A DNA stretch of 64,000 bases, taken from contig CAVQID010000019.1 of assembly GCA_963712485.1 (NCBI GenBank), forward strand, positions 372,001 to 436,000. Reading direction: 5' to 3'. Source of the stretch: JALORV01 sp963712485 (lineage in GTDB: Bacteria; Pseudomonadota; Gammaproteobacteria; Burkholderiales; Burkholderiaceae_F). The notes beneath the pieces were generated by a model that did not search any database, was not told the origin of the DNA, and saw only the letters and a program-made list of their open reading frames with translations. Both the position numbers and the translations under genes were made by a program. Shown in pieces: positions 16,593 through 25,061 of the stretch. How positions within the stretch are numbered: position 1 is the stretch's first letter; every line of letters starts with the position of its first letter.

Positions 16593-17870
16593 TCAAGCCG
16601 GCGCGACGAGCAGGGCGGATTCAGTCGACGCTTCGCATTGCGAGATCACCGCGGCGAAGACATCGACACCCCAGTCGAGCTGCGCACGGCTGATCGTCAG
16701 CGGCGGCGCAAAGCGGATGACGGTTTCGTGCGTTTCCTTCGTCAACACGCCCCGTTCCGCCATGAGTTCGACGACTCGGCGCGCCGACACCCGCGCCGGG
16801 TCGAGGTCCACGCCGGCCCAGAGTCCACGACCGCGGACGGCGCGAATCAGCGGTGACTGGATGCGCTGCAAACGCGACAGCAGATGCGCGCCGTGCACGC
16901 GGCTGCGTTCGACGAGATGTTCCTCATCGAGCACGCGCAGCGCTTCGAGCGCCACGCGTGCGGCCAGCGGATTGCCGCCGAACGTCGAGCCGTGGCTGCC
17001 GGGCTCCATCAGATCGAGCACGTCGGCCCGCGCAACAAAGGCCGAAACGGGCAGCAGACCGCCGCCGAGCGCCTTGCCGACAAGCACGCCGTCAGGTCGA
17101 GTGTCGTCGTGCATGTAGGCGAACATCGCGCCGGTCCGACCAAGGCCCGACTGGATTTCATCGAGAATCAGCAGGACGCCGCGTTGCTCGCAGAGCCGGC
17201 GCGTCGCCTTCAGGAATCCGCCCGGCGGAACGACAATGCCGGCCTCACCCTGGATCGGTTCCATCAGTACGGCGCAGGTCGTCGCCCCGATTGCGCCGTC
17301 CAGTGATTCGAGGCTGCCGAAATCAAAGTGCCGGAAGCCGGGTGTAAACGGGCCGAAGTCCGATCGATAGGCTGCTTCGGTCGAGAATCCGACCACCGTT
17401 GAAGAACGGCCGTGAAAGTTTCCGCGTGCAACAGCGATCTCGGCGCGATCCGCAGGAATGCCCTTGACTCTATAGCCCCAGCGCCGTGCGGCTTTGATCG
17501 CGGTTTCAACCGATTCACAGCCGCCGCTGGCCGGTAGCGCGCGCGCCGGTGCCTCAAGGTCGGCCGCTTCAACCAGCGCCGCCAGGAACGGACCCAGAGC
17601 CGTCGAGTGATAGGCGCGCGAGGTGACCGCCATGCGCTGCGCCTGCTCGCTCAGTGCCCGCACCAGACGTGGATGCGCATGGCCATGGCTGACCGCAGAA
17701 TACGCGGACATGAAATCGAGATAGCGCTTGCCGTCGGTGTCCCACAGCCAGCAGCCTTCGCCCCGTTCCAGCACGACCGGAACCGGCCTGTAATTTGGCG
17801 CCGCGAACTCCTGTTCGAGCGCAATCGCATTTGCCGAAGCGCTGTAAACCTGTCCAATCCGGGCATCCAT
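16593..17870 (-). CDS. rocD: Ornithine aminotransferase (class III, PLP-dependent)
   Basis: Transfers the delta-amino group of ornithine to 2-oxoglutarate, giving glutamate semialdehyde. It has 425 residues from ATG 17870, preceded by GAGGTG. The PLP lysine lies in LVGKALGGGLLPVS (Lys266) and the PLP-ring Asp in LILDEIQSGLGRTG (Asp237). VEPIQGEAG-like MEPIQGEAGIVVPPGG, HGSTFGGNPL and the ending RFAPPLTI match ornithine aminotransferases along the whole length. The usual PMNTGAEA segment reads PASGGCES here, a mild deviation. An Lrp-type regulator lies 152 bases upstream on the same strand and probably controls it. Confidence 0.9.
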   Translation of the reverse strand: MDARIGQVYSASANAIALEQEFAAPNYRPVPVVLERGEGCWLWDTDGKRYLDFMSAYSAVSHGHAHPRLVRALSEQAQRMAVTSRAYHSTALGPFLAALVEAADLEAPARALPASGGCESVETAIKAARRWGYRVKGIPADRAEIAVARGNFHGRSSTVVGFSTEAAYRSDFGPFTPGFRHFDFGSLESLDGAIGATTCAVLMEPIQGEAGIVVPPGGFLKATRRLCEQRGVLLILDEIQSGLGRTGAMFAYMHDDTRPDGVLVGKALGGGLLPVSAFVARADVLDLMEPGSHGSTFGGNPLAARVALEALRVLDEEHLVERSRVHGAHLLSRLQRIQSPLIRAVRGRGLWAGVDLDPARVSARRVVELMAERGVLTKETHETVIRFAPPLTISRAQLDWGVDVFAAVISQCEASTESALLVAPA

Positions 17871-18022
17871 CACACACCTCGTTAAGCCTTTCCCGAAGTC
17901 TATTGAGACCACCATCGTTAGGAGGCAGAAGGGCAATCCGTGGGCCGCGTGAAACGGTGGTACGCGCGACTTCGCACCGCCGAATCTGCGGTGCGCTGCG
18001 GCGCTTGCAGATGACCGCGACG

Positions 18023-18496
18023 TCAGGGCAGCGGATAGCCGCGAAACGCCTTGATCGTCTGAAGCTCAGGCTTGGAACTGATCTTCTCGATGCCGAGCGC
18101 CGGATCATCGGTCCATGCGTTGGTCAGATCGCGATAGTGATCGAGGTCACGACACGCGAGCCTGAGGACATAGTCACAGGGGCCCGAGACCAGGAAGCAT
18201 TCGACGACTTCATCGGCCGTTCGCATCCGCTGCTCGAAGCGAAGATGCGTTGCCTGCGATTGATCCCTCAGAACGACTTCGACGATGATGGTGAGTTGCG
18301 CGCCGATGCGACGGGGATCGAGGACGGCCATGTACCCGCTGATTAGGCCTGAGCGCTCCAGCCGGCGAACGCGATCCAGGCAGGCGCGCGGACTGAGTTC
18401 GATTCTTGCGGCGAGTTCCTGATTGGTGATGCGCCCATCCGATTGCAGGATCTCGAGGATCCTGCGATCGGTTCGATCGAGCTCTCTGGGTGCCAT
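18023..18496 (-). CDS. Lrp/AsnC family transcriptional regulator
   Basis: About 157 residues from the ATG at 18496. The N-terminal helix-turn-helix is LDRTDRRILEILQSDGRITNQELAARIELS, continuing into PRACLDRVRRLERSGLISGY. The C-terminal RAM/ligand domain includes GPCDYVLRLACRDLDHYRDL. A longer frame to 18544 exists but extends upstream of the conserved family start. It is upstream of the ornithine aminotransferase gene in the same direction, which suggests control by arginine, ornithine or a related amino acid. It is divergent from the MFS gene at 18571, with 74 bases between. Confidence 0.92.
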   Translation of the reverse strand: MAPRELDRTDRRILEILQSDGRITNQELAARIELSPRACLDRVRRLERSGLISGYMAVLDPRRIGAQLTIIVEVVLRDQSQATHLRFEQRMRTADEVVECFLVSGPCDYVLRLACRDLDHYRDLTNAWTDDPALGIEKISSKPELQTIKAFRGYPLP

Positions 18497-18570
18497 GCGC
18501 CTCAGTATACGAATGACCGCCCAGCAGGACTGCTCGCGTAGCATGCGTCGAGTCCCCCCGTCGCCCCACG

Positions 18571-19911
18571 ATGCCGATTTTCGATGCCGCCGCTCTCAAC
18601 CCGGGCGTCCGTCCGCGGGAAGTGTTTGCCTGGGCCGGCTATGACTTCGCCAACTCCGGCTATACGACGGTCGTTCTGACCGCGGTGTTCAACGCCTATT
18701 TCGTCGGCGTCGTTGCGGCCAATGCCCCGTGGGCGACGTTCGCCTGGACCCTGACGCTCGGCATCTCCAATGCGCTGGTGATGCTGGCGATGCCGATGAT
18801 CGGCGCTTATGCCGATCTGCGTGCTCGCAAGAAGTGGCTGCTGGCGGTGTCGACCGGCGGCTGCGTCGCCGGGACCGCGGCGCTCGCGGCTGTCGGCCCG
18901 GGTGACGTGGCGCTGGCGGCAATAGCTATCACGGTGTCCAACTTCTTTTTTATGGCCGGGGTCGGGTTGGTCGCGGCCTTCCTGCCGGAACTGGCGCGGC
19001 AGGAGGCGCTCGGCAAGGTATCCGGGTGGGGCTGGGGCTTCGGCTACGTCGGCGGCCTCATCACGCTCGCACTTTGTCTCGTTTACGTGCAGTGGGCGCA
19101 GGCGCAAGGGGCCGCTTCAAGCGAGTTCGTGCCGATCACGATGCTGATCACCGCCGCGGTGTTCGCGATTGCCGCCACGCCGGCGCTCTTGATCGTCCGC
19201 GAGCGCGCGCAGCCCCAGGCGGACGAACGCGTGGGCCACTTCGTGCACCAGGCCCTGTCGCGACTCTGGCAGACGTTGCGCCAGGTCGATCGGTACCGCG
19301 ACTTTGCGCGTCTCCTTGCTTGCGGCGTCTTCTATCAAGCCGGCGTCATGGTCGTCATTGCCCTGGCGGCGATCTACGCCCAGGAAGTCATGAACTTCAC
19401 GTTCGTGCAGACCATGGCGCTGGTTCTGGTCGTCAACATCACCGCGGCGATCGGAGCGTTTGCGTTCGGCTACGTGCAGGACGCCATTGGTCACAAGCCG
19501 GCGCTCGCGCTGACGTTGCTGATGTGGCTTGCGATGGTCATCGTCGCGGGGCTTGCAACCAGCGCTGCGATGTTCTGGATCGCAGCCAACCTTGCCGGCC
19601 TGGCGATGGGTTCGAGCCAGTCCGCGGGTCGCGCGATGGTCGGTCTTTTCGCGCCGAAAGATCGGCTGGCGGAGTTCTACGGTCTGTGGACTTTCGCGAC
19701 GCAGCTGGCGGCGATCATCGGGCCCGTCAGCTACGGCGCGGTGGTTTTCGTAACCGACAATAACCATCGCCTCGGCATCGGTGCCACGGGGCTCTTCTTC
19801 GTGGCCGGCCTGCTGGCGCTGGCGACGATCAACATCAACCGCGGACGCCGGGCGGCGGAAACGTCGACTCACGTCCCCGGGATGACCGGCGCCACTCAGC
19901 CCTGGGGCTAA
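18571..19911 (+). CDS. MFS transporter, UMF1/Atg22-like
   Basis: Major-facilitator protein of 446 residues with about twelve hydrophobic segments. The N-terminal EVFAWAGYDFANSGYTTVV is the hallmark of the UMF1 family (vacuole effluxer Atg22-like). A cytoplasmic loop with RERAQPQADERVGHFVH separates the two halves. GRAMVGLFAPKDRLAEFYGLW is a second conserved block. Bacterial members are thought to export amino acids or small metabolites; the substrate is unknown. Its stop (TAA, 19909-19911) overlaps the stop of the convergent HbpS-like gene. Confidence 0.9.
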   Translation: MPIFDAAALNPGVRPREVFAWAGYDFANSGYTTVVLTAVFNAYFVGVVAANAPWATFAWTLTLGISNALVMLAMPMIGAYADLRARKKWLLAVSTGGCVAGTAALAAVGPGDVALAAIAITVSNFFFMAGVGLVAAFLPELARQEALGKVSGWGWGFGYVGGLITLALCLVYVQWAQAQGAASSEFVPITMLITAAVFAIAATPALLIVRERAQPQADERVGHFVHQALSRLWQTLRQVDRYRDFARLLACGVFYQAGVMVVIALAAIYAQEVMNFTFVQTMALVLVVNITAAIGAFAFGYVQDAIGHKPALALTLLMWLAMVIVAGLATSAAMFWIAANLAGLAMGSSQSAGRAMVGLFAPKDRLAEFYGLWTFATQLAAIIGPVSYGAVVFVTDNNHRLGIGATGLFFVAGLLALATININRGRRAAETSTHVPGMTGATQPWG

Positions 19912-20306
19912 AGCGCTGCGATACCGGCCTTCGCGACCTGCGCATCCTCAATCGACTTCACGCCGGAGACCCCGACGGCGCCGACGACGTGACCTTCGAC
20001 GATGATCGGCACGCCGCCTTCCAGCATGCCGTCGAGGGGCGCCGACAGGAAGGCCGTCCGGCCGCCGTTGATCATCTCTTCGTAGATCTTCGTTTCGCGC
20101 TTGCCCAGCGCAGCAGCGCGCGCCTTCGCCGGAGCGATCGCCGCGGACACCGGAGCGACACCGTCCATGCGTTGCAGGAGCAGCAGGTGGCCGCCATCGT
20201 CACAGACCGCGATGACGACATTCCACTGATGCGACGAGGCTTCCGCCTCGGCCGCGGCCACTATTTTCTTCGCGTCTTCGAGCGTCAGCATTGGTTTCGT
20301 CCTCAT
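19908..20306 (-). CDS. GlcG/HbpS family protein
   Basis: Single-domain GlcG/HbpS protein of 132 residues, the usual length. It begins at ATG 20306, with TAGGAG formed partly from the upstream stop codon. Conserved stretches are LTLEDAKKIVAAAEAEA, VVIAVCDDGGHLLLLQRMDG, the PAKARAAALGKRET helix and GGVPIIVEGHVVGAVGVSG. Members bind haem or other small ligands, or accompany glycolate and diol metabolism. No signal peptide is visible, so it is probably cytoplasmic. It follows the YdcF-like gene by 8 bases and is likely co-transcribed with it. Confidence 0.88.
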   Translation of the reverse strand: MRTKPMLTLEDAKKIVAAAEAEASSHQWNVVIAVCDDGGHLLLLQRMDGVAPVSAAIAPAKARAAALGKRETKIYEEMINGGRTAFLSAPLDGMLEGGVPIIVEGHVVGAVGVSGVKSIEDAQVAKAGIAAL

Positions 20307-20314
20307 GTCGACTC

Positions 20315-21082
20315 CTAAGTGGTTTCTCCTGCGGTAATTTGGCGATACCGAAGTCGGTAATAACCTCCGGAAACCCATTCGCGCAACGCCGCCTGCGAAA
20401 GCTGCAGTGCTGCAACGCCCGGCACCAGCTGGTGCAGGCTGAACGGCCGCTGTCCGGCAAAAGCGGTGGGGCACGCAATGACTTCGAATCCGGCCGCTTC
20501 GAACACTTGGCGCGAGCGTGGCATATGTATCGCATCAGTGACGAGCGCAACGCGCATCAGCCCAACGGGTTTGAGGTCCCGAGCGGCTGCCAGTGCATTT
20601 TCCCCGGTGGTCATCGCGGTCACGTCGACCCAGCGCACCGAAAGGTCGTACTCCTTTATCAGCACATCGCTCATCAGTGCGCCTTCGGCGAACTTTCCGC
20701 CTTGCGGGCGGCCGCCGCTGACGTAAATGGGCAGGCCGGTTTCGCGTGCGAGCCGGGCGCCGTAGCGCAGCCGCTGCAGCGTGTACGTCTTGACCGTCTC
20801 GCCGCCCCACTCCGGCGACCCGCGGTTGTTGCCGCCGGCGAGAATGACGATCGCCTGCGCGCGTTTCAGGTCCGCCGCTGTGACCGGTGGTGGCTCGAGC
20901 GAGCGCGCCAGTGCGTTGGCGACGACCGGCAGCGAAAGAGCCAGCAGCACGAGTTGGGCGCCCACGATGAGGGCGAGGCCGAGGGTCCGGCGTCGCCGCA
21001 GCAGCATCGCACCGACGAGTGTCACCACGATCAGCGAGGTCGGCGGCAGTACCAGGTCGGAGAGCGCGTAGTTGAATGTCAC
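20315..21082 (-). CDS. YdcF/ElyC-like DUF218 membrane protein
   Basis: About 255 residues. Two N-terminal hydrophobic helices (LIVVTLVGAMLL and LGLALIVGAQLVLLALSLPVVAN) are followed by a DUF218 domain with AIVILAGGNNR, RYGARLARETGLPIYVSGG, the conserved TGENALAAAR and ALVTDAIHMPRS. ElyC of Escherichia coli affects lipid-linked envelope precursors at low temperature. The role here is inferred from family only. There is no ATG at the N-terminus. I take GTG 21082, which gives the family-like beginning before LVLPPTS; TTG 21094 is the alternative. It lies just past a terminator for prpE. Confidence 0.85.
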   Translation of the reverse strand: MTFNYALSDLVLPPTSLIVVTLVGAMLLRRRRTLGLALIVGAQLVLLALSLPVVANALARSLEPPPVTAADLKRAQAIVILAGGNNRGSPEWGGETVKTYTLQRLRYGARLARETGLPIYVSGGRPQGGKFAEGALMSDVLIKEYDLSVRWVDVTAMTTGENALAAARDLKPVGLMRVALVTDAIHMPRSRQVFEAAGFEVIACPTAFAGQRPFSLHQLVPGVAALQLSQAALREWVSGGYYRLRYRQITAGETT

Positions 21083-21097
21083 GTCGCGATCCAATGG

Positions 21098-21133
21098 AAA
21101 ACGGCCGCGAGCTTACGCGAGCTCACGGCCGTT
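21098..21133 (-). terminator. Intrinsic terminator downstream of the propionyl-CoA synthetase gene
   Basis: Read on the minus strand, AACGGCCG and CGGCCGTT flank inner AGCT repeats and form a long GC-rich hairpin that is followed by TTTT. It begins 11 bases past the prpE stop. It lies only about 15 bases upstream of the YdcF-like start, so that gene would depend on readthrough or on its own promoter. Confidence 0.8.
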
Positions 21134-21144
21134 GCTGCGGAAGT

Positions 21145-23040
21145 TCAGCCGCGAACCGCGTTGCGGATCTGATCCAGCGCGATCGGATCCTCGATCGTCG
21201 TCAGGTCGCCGGGGTCGCGTCTTTCGCACAGCGCCTGGATCGAGCGACGCAGCAGCTTGCCGGAGCGGGTCTTCGGCAGGGCGCTGACGAAATGGACGCG
21301 TGCCGGCCGCGCGACTGCGCCGAGCTGGCTGTCGACGGTCTTCATCATCTCGCCCTCGTGTGCGAGCTTTTTCTCAGGAGTGTCGGCCCTGCTCGCGTCC
21401 TTCAGGATCACGAAGCCTACGGCCACCTGGCCCTTGAGCTGGTCGGCGACGCCGACGACCGCCACCTCGGCGACGTTCGGATGCGACGACAATGATTCCT
21501 CGATTTCGCGCGTGCCGAGCCGGTGACCGGCAACATTGATCACGTCGTCGGTGCGGCCGAGGATGAAGAAGTAGTCATCCTCATCGCGGATGCCCCAGTC
21601 GAAGGTCGAATACACCTGACGGTTCGGCACGCTGGTCCAGTACGTCTTGACAAAGCGCGCGTCGTCACCCCAGACGGTACTCATGCACCCCGGCGGCAGT
21701 GGACCTTCGATCGCCACGACGCCCTTTTCGTGATGGGCGGTGATCTCTTCCCCGCTCGCCTCGTTGAAAAGCTTCACGTTGTAGCCATAGCAGGGCACTC
21801 CGGGCGAACCGAATTTCGACGGCAACGCCTCAACGCCGCGCGGAATCGCCAGAATCGGCCAGCCGGTTTCGGTCTGCCAGAAGTTGTCGATGATCGGCTT
21901 GCCGATCGCATCGGCGATCCAGCGCCCGGTGGGTTCGTCGAGCGGTTCGCCCGCAAGAAACAGCAATCGAAGAGACGAGAGGTCGTACTTCTTCAGCAGC
22001 GCCGGGTCCTGCTTCTTCAGCACGCGGATTGCGGTCGGCGACGAGAACATGACCGTCACCTTGTACTTCTCGACGATGCTCCACCAGATGCCGCCGTCCG
22101 GGCGGATCGGCGTGCCTTCGTACATGATCGTCGCCATGCCGGCGATCAGCGGGCCGTAGACGATGTAGCTGTGACCGACCACCCAGCCGATGTCGCTGGT
22201 GGAAAAGTACGTTTCCCCGGCGTTGCCGCAGAAGATCTGCTTCATCGACGACGCCAGCGCCACTGCATAGCCGCCGGTGTCACGTTGCACACCTTTAGGC
22301 TTCCCCGTGGTGCCGGATGTGTACAGGATGTACGACGGCTCGCTCGATTCGAGCCACGCGCACGGCACTTCGTCGTTCATGTGCTCGGCGCGCAACTGCG
22401 CGTAGTCGACGTCCCGGCCGGCGACCATAGCCGCTGGCGCGAGACCCCGATTCACCATGAGCACGCTCTGGGGCGGCGACTTTGACAGCGCGATCGCTTC
22501 GTCGAGCAGGTGCTTGTACGGCACTGCCTTGCCTGCGCGCGAGCCGGCGTCGGCGCTGACGATGACCTTCGGCGTCGCATCGTCGATGCGGGTGGCAAGA
22601 CTCACCGAGGCAAAGCCGCCGAAGACGACCGAATGGATCGCGCCGATGCGGACGCAGGCCAGCATCGCAAACGTGGCCTCCGGGATCATCGGCATGTAGA
22701 TCAAAACGCGGTCTCCGCGTCCGACCCCCAGCGCCTGCAGGATGCCCGCCATGCGGTTGACCTCGCGATACAGCTGCGCGAAGGTGTAGGTCTTCTCTTC
22801 GTTGGTTTCGGTGGAGACGTAAATGAGCGCCGCCTGGTCGGCGCGCGCCTTCAGATGACGGTCCACCGCGTTGTGGCACAGGTTCGTCGTGCCGCTGACG
22901 AACCACTTTGCAAACGGCGGCCGCGAGTCGTCGAGAACCTGAGTGAACGGCTGCTGCCAGTCGATCAGCGCCGCCTCCTCCGTCCAGAAGGCGGAAGGAT
23001 CGGTAATCGACTTAGCGTGGAACTCCTTGTACTTCGCCAT
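21145..23040 (-). CDS. prpE: Propionyl-CoA synthetase
   Basis: AMP-forming acyl-CoA synthetase of the acetyl/propionyl-CoA synthetase group, 631 residues. The ATP loop is YTSGTTGKPKGVQRDTGG (about residue 250). FWQTETGWPI, TFDWGIRDEDDYFFILGRTD and the C-terminal LPKTRSGKLLRRSI complete the ANL signature. The N-terminal block and FWQTETGW are typical of PrpE. It activates propionate (and acetate less well) for the methylcitrate cycle; no prp cycle genes are nearby. Its first 29 bases overlap the end of the REC protein gene, so the two are translationally linked. It is closed by the hairpin at 21098-21133. Confidence 0.93.
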   Translation of the reverse strand: MAKYKEFHAKSITDPSAFWTEEAALIDWQQPFTQVLDDSRPPFAKWFVSGTTNLCHNAVDRHLKARADQAALIYVSTETNEEKTYTFAQLYREVNRMAGILQALGVGRGDRVLIYMPMIPEATFAMLACVRIGAIHSVVFGGFASVSLATRIDDATPKVIVSADAGSRAGKAVPYKHLLDEAIALSKSPPQSVLMVNRGLAPAAMVAGRDVDYAQLRAEHMNDEVPCAWLESSEPSYILYTSGTTGKPKGVQRDTGGYAVALASSMKQIFCGNAGETYFSTSDIGWVVGHSYIVYGPLIAGMATIMYEGTPIRPDGGIWWSIVEKYKVTVMFSSPTAIRVLKKQDPALLKKYDLSSLRLLFLAGEPLDEPTGRWIADAIGKPIIDNFWQTETGWPILAIPRGVEALPSKFGSPGVPCYGYNVKLFNEASGEEITAHHEKGVVAIEGPLPPGCMSTVWGDDARFVKTYWTSVPNRQVYSTFDWGIRDEDDYFFILGRTDDVINVAGHRLGTREIEESLSSHPNVAEVAVVGVADQLKGQVAVGFVILKDASRADTPEKKLAHEGEMMKTVDSQLGAVARPARVHFVSALPKTRSGKLLRRSIQALCERRDPGDLTTIEDPIALDQIRNAVRG

Positions 23041-24196
23041 GGATGTTGCCTCCCTCCGCCGGTGTGGCTTGTAGTTCTTTCTGCTGCCGCACCAGTTTCA
23101 GCAGTGGCGCAATCTGCTCGAGCAGTCTCGGCAGGTGTGCGACCACTTCTGCGGCCCGGCCCGCGCGAATCAGCGCCAGTGCCAGGTTGATGTCCATCGA
23201 TCCGTCTTCGGGCTTCGGATCCATCGCGCCAGGAGCGACGCCGTCCGACGTTCCAAGAATGATGCGGCGCGAGCGATTTTGCTGTGCCTGCGCGGCACGC
23301 TTTTGAGCCAGCGCACGAAGTTCCTCCGCGCTGCGCCTTAATTCCTCCGACAGGGTAGAAAGGCCGATGCAGGTCCAGACCTCCACGCCGGGTCCCGCGG
23401 CCTCGACGTTTTCGAGCACCTTGCGCAGGCGTGCGGCAAAGCGCAGCACCCCTGACAGACCGGAGGAGGGCGTCGCCACGCAGAATTCAAACTTGTCTGA
23501 GCGGGTACCGAGGTCTTCGAGCCGGATCGAGGCCGCCAGCGTCCGGCCGACCAGCTTGATGCGCTGGTCCACTTCGCCTTCCCAGGTTTCCTGCTGCGGC
23601 AGCGAGAGCTCGACTCGCACGCAGATCAGGGCGACGTCCGACAGGTTGCGGCGCGCGAAGGAGATCAGTTTTTCGACCTGCTTGTCGAAAAACGGCATGT
23701 TCAGCAGTTCGGTTTCGCCGTCGACCGTCCGCGAAGACTCGAGCGACGCCTGGCTTTCGGCGAGCGCCTCGCGGGTGGCCGAAAGCCGGACCAGCACCTC
23801 GAGGCGGGCGACAAGTTCGGCCGCGCCGACTCCCTTCTGAATGAAATCTGTCGCGCCAAGGGCCGCAGCTCGGTCGCGCTCCGCGCCCTCGTCCTCGCCC
23901 GTGATGACGACGATCGGCAGTTCGCGAATGCGCTGCACCTTGGAACTTCGGACGCGATTCAGCAGTTCGAAGCCGTCGACCTTGGGCATCGTGAGGTCGG
24001 TGATGACGACACGGATCGAGGAGTCGAGGAGGATGGCCTGCCACGCCGCGTCCCCGTCCATCACCTCGCGAATGTCGAAACGGTCGCGGATGTGCTGGAC
24101 GATCGACGCCCGCACGATGCGGGAGTCGTCGGCAATGAGAACGCGCGGTTTGGGCGGCGCGCTCGGCGTTGATGTCTTGGTGGTATCGGTGGGCAA
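23012..24196 (-). CDS. Response regulator: REC domain with degenerate GGDEF-like domain
   Basis: 394 residues. The N-terminal receiver domain has RVLIADDSRIVRA, the phospho-acceptor Asp67 in VVITDLTMPKVDG, Thr in VVITGED and Lys121 in FIQKGVG. A helical linker leads to a GGDEF-like fold that begins DGETELLNMPFFDKQV, resembling the DxLTxLxN start. The position of the signature reads TRSDKFEFCVATP, so the active site is lost and cyclase activity is unlikely. The last 90 residues contain a probable coiled coil (SEELRRSAEELRALAQKRAA) and a helical end. It overlaps prpE by 29 bases. No partner histidine kinase is in the window. Confidence 0.85.
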   Translation of the reverse strand: MPTDTTKTSTPSAPPKPRVLIADDSRIVRASIVQHIRDRFDIREVMDGDAAWQAILLDSSIRVVITDLTMPKVDGFELLNRVRSSKVQRIRELPIVVITGEDEGAERDRAAALGATDFIQKGVGAAELVARLEVLVRLSATREALAESQASLESSRTVDGETELLNMPFFDKQVEKLISFARRNLSDVALICVRVELSLPQQETWEGEVDQRIKLVGRTLAASIRLEDLGTRSDKFEFCVATPSSGLSGVLRFAARLRKVLENVEAAGPGVEVWTCIGLSTLSEELRRSAEELRALAQKRAAQAQQNRSRRIILGTSDGVAPGAMDPKPEDGSMDINLALALIRAGRAAEVVAHLPRLLEQIAPLLKLVRQQKELQATPAEGGNIHGEVQGVPR

Positions 24197-24357
24197 GCCA
24201 ACCTCGTGAGCGGACTGTGAGCCGGCGCCCCGACGCCGGCCGTCCTCGCGCTGTGGATGGAATTTAGCGTAATTGATCGGCGTAAACCCCGGTCACCTTT
24301 AGGTTTTCTCGCTGGAATGCGCTATTTTCGCCACTGGTTTGGCCGGCAAGGGCGGGC

Positions 24358-24921
24358 ATGAGGCGGAGAAGGATGGCATTCGGGCAGCTTAAGACCGCGC
24401 TATTCGTCGTGTGTCTTGCCTGGGTATCGCCGTCAGCGACCGCGCAGGAGTTGGCAGCCGGCGCCTCGACCGAGGTCGTCTTGCGCGCGCTGACGCTGGT
24501 CGACGCGCCATACCGCTATGGCGGGCGGTCACCGTCCGGCTTTGACTGCAGCGGCTTTGTTGGTTATGTGTTCAGCGAGTCCGCCGCGCTGGCGCTGCCC
24601 CGGCGGTCTGAAGACATTTTCCGGGTCGGCCAGGCCCTCGACCGCAGCGAACTCGCGCCCGGCGATCTCGTGTTCTTCAACACCCTGGGACGTCGCTACT
24701 CGCACGTCGGCATCTACGTCGGCGAGGGCAGGTTCGTGCACGCGCCGGCCCGGCGCGGGCGGGTGCGCGTCGAGCAGCTTGCGGAGTCCTACTGGGCCTC
24801 CCGTTTTAACGGCGCCCGGCGCATTCAGGGCGTCCAGCCGTCGCAGTTGGCCACTGCACTGGCATCGCCGGCCCCGTCCGCCGCGGTCGAAGCCGCGCTG
24901 GAACTGCGGATCACGCCCTAA
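24358..24921 (+). CDS. NlpC/P60 family peptidoglycan endopeptidase
   Basis: Secreted cell-wall endopeptidase of 187 residues. A signal peptide (LKTALFVVCLAWVSPSATA, likely cut before QELAAG) precedes a C40 peptidase domain. It has the catalytic Cys64 in SGFDCSGFVGYVF, His116 in RRYSHVGIYVGEG and His128 in FVHAP. YRYGGRSPSG and LAPGDLVFFNT are further family marks. The C-terminal 40 residues are Ala-rich and not conserved. The enzyme would cut between D-Glu and the diamino acid of stem peptides. ATG 24358 and ATG 24373 are both possible starts; the second has GGAG four bases upstream. Confidence 0.92.
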   Translation: MRRRRMAFGQLKTALFVVCLAWVSPSATAQELAAGASTEVVLRALTLVDAPYRYGGRSPSGFDCSGFVGYVFSESAALALPRRSEDIFRVGQALDRSELAPGDLVFFNTLGRRYSHVGIYVGEGRFVHAPARRGRVRVEQLAESYWASRFNGARRIQGVQPSQLATALASPAPSAAVEAALELRITP

Positions 24922-24959
24922 GGTCAACCTCGCAATAACCTTTCTTGCGTCAGGTCAAA

Positions 24960-24988
24960 CAAATGCAAATGAGAACTATTTGCATTTG
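24960..24988. promoter_or_regulatory. Palindromic Fur-box-like operator upstream of fbpA
   Basis: Arms CAAATGCAAAT and ATTTGCATTTG form a perfect 11-bp inverted repeat around gagaact. The central 19 bases match the Fur box consensus at 12 of 19 positions by my count. The first 16 bases of the core recur at the fbpC/fbpB operator (938-964, reverse strand). The site lies 74 bases before the fbpA start and overlaps a possible -35 (TTGCAT, 24980-24985). Iron-dependent repression is inferred. Confidence 0.85.
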
Positions 24989-25061
24989 AGACAAGTTTTC
25001 GTTAGTGTTCCAACTGCGCACGGGTGAGCCCGGCCAGTCGTCAACACTTACGGAAACCCAC

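Noticed and set aside
21145..23040. Acetyl-CoA synthetase (acs) as the name for the AMP-forming enzyme
   Set aside because: The N-terminal region and FWQTETGWPI block fit propionyl-CoA synthetase better, although activity on acetate is likely too.
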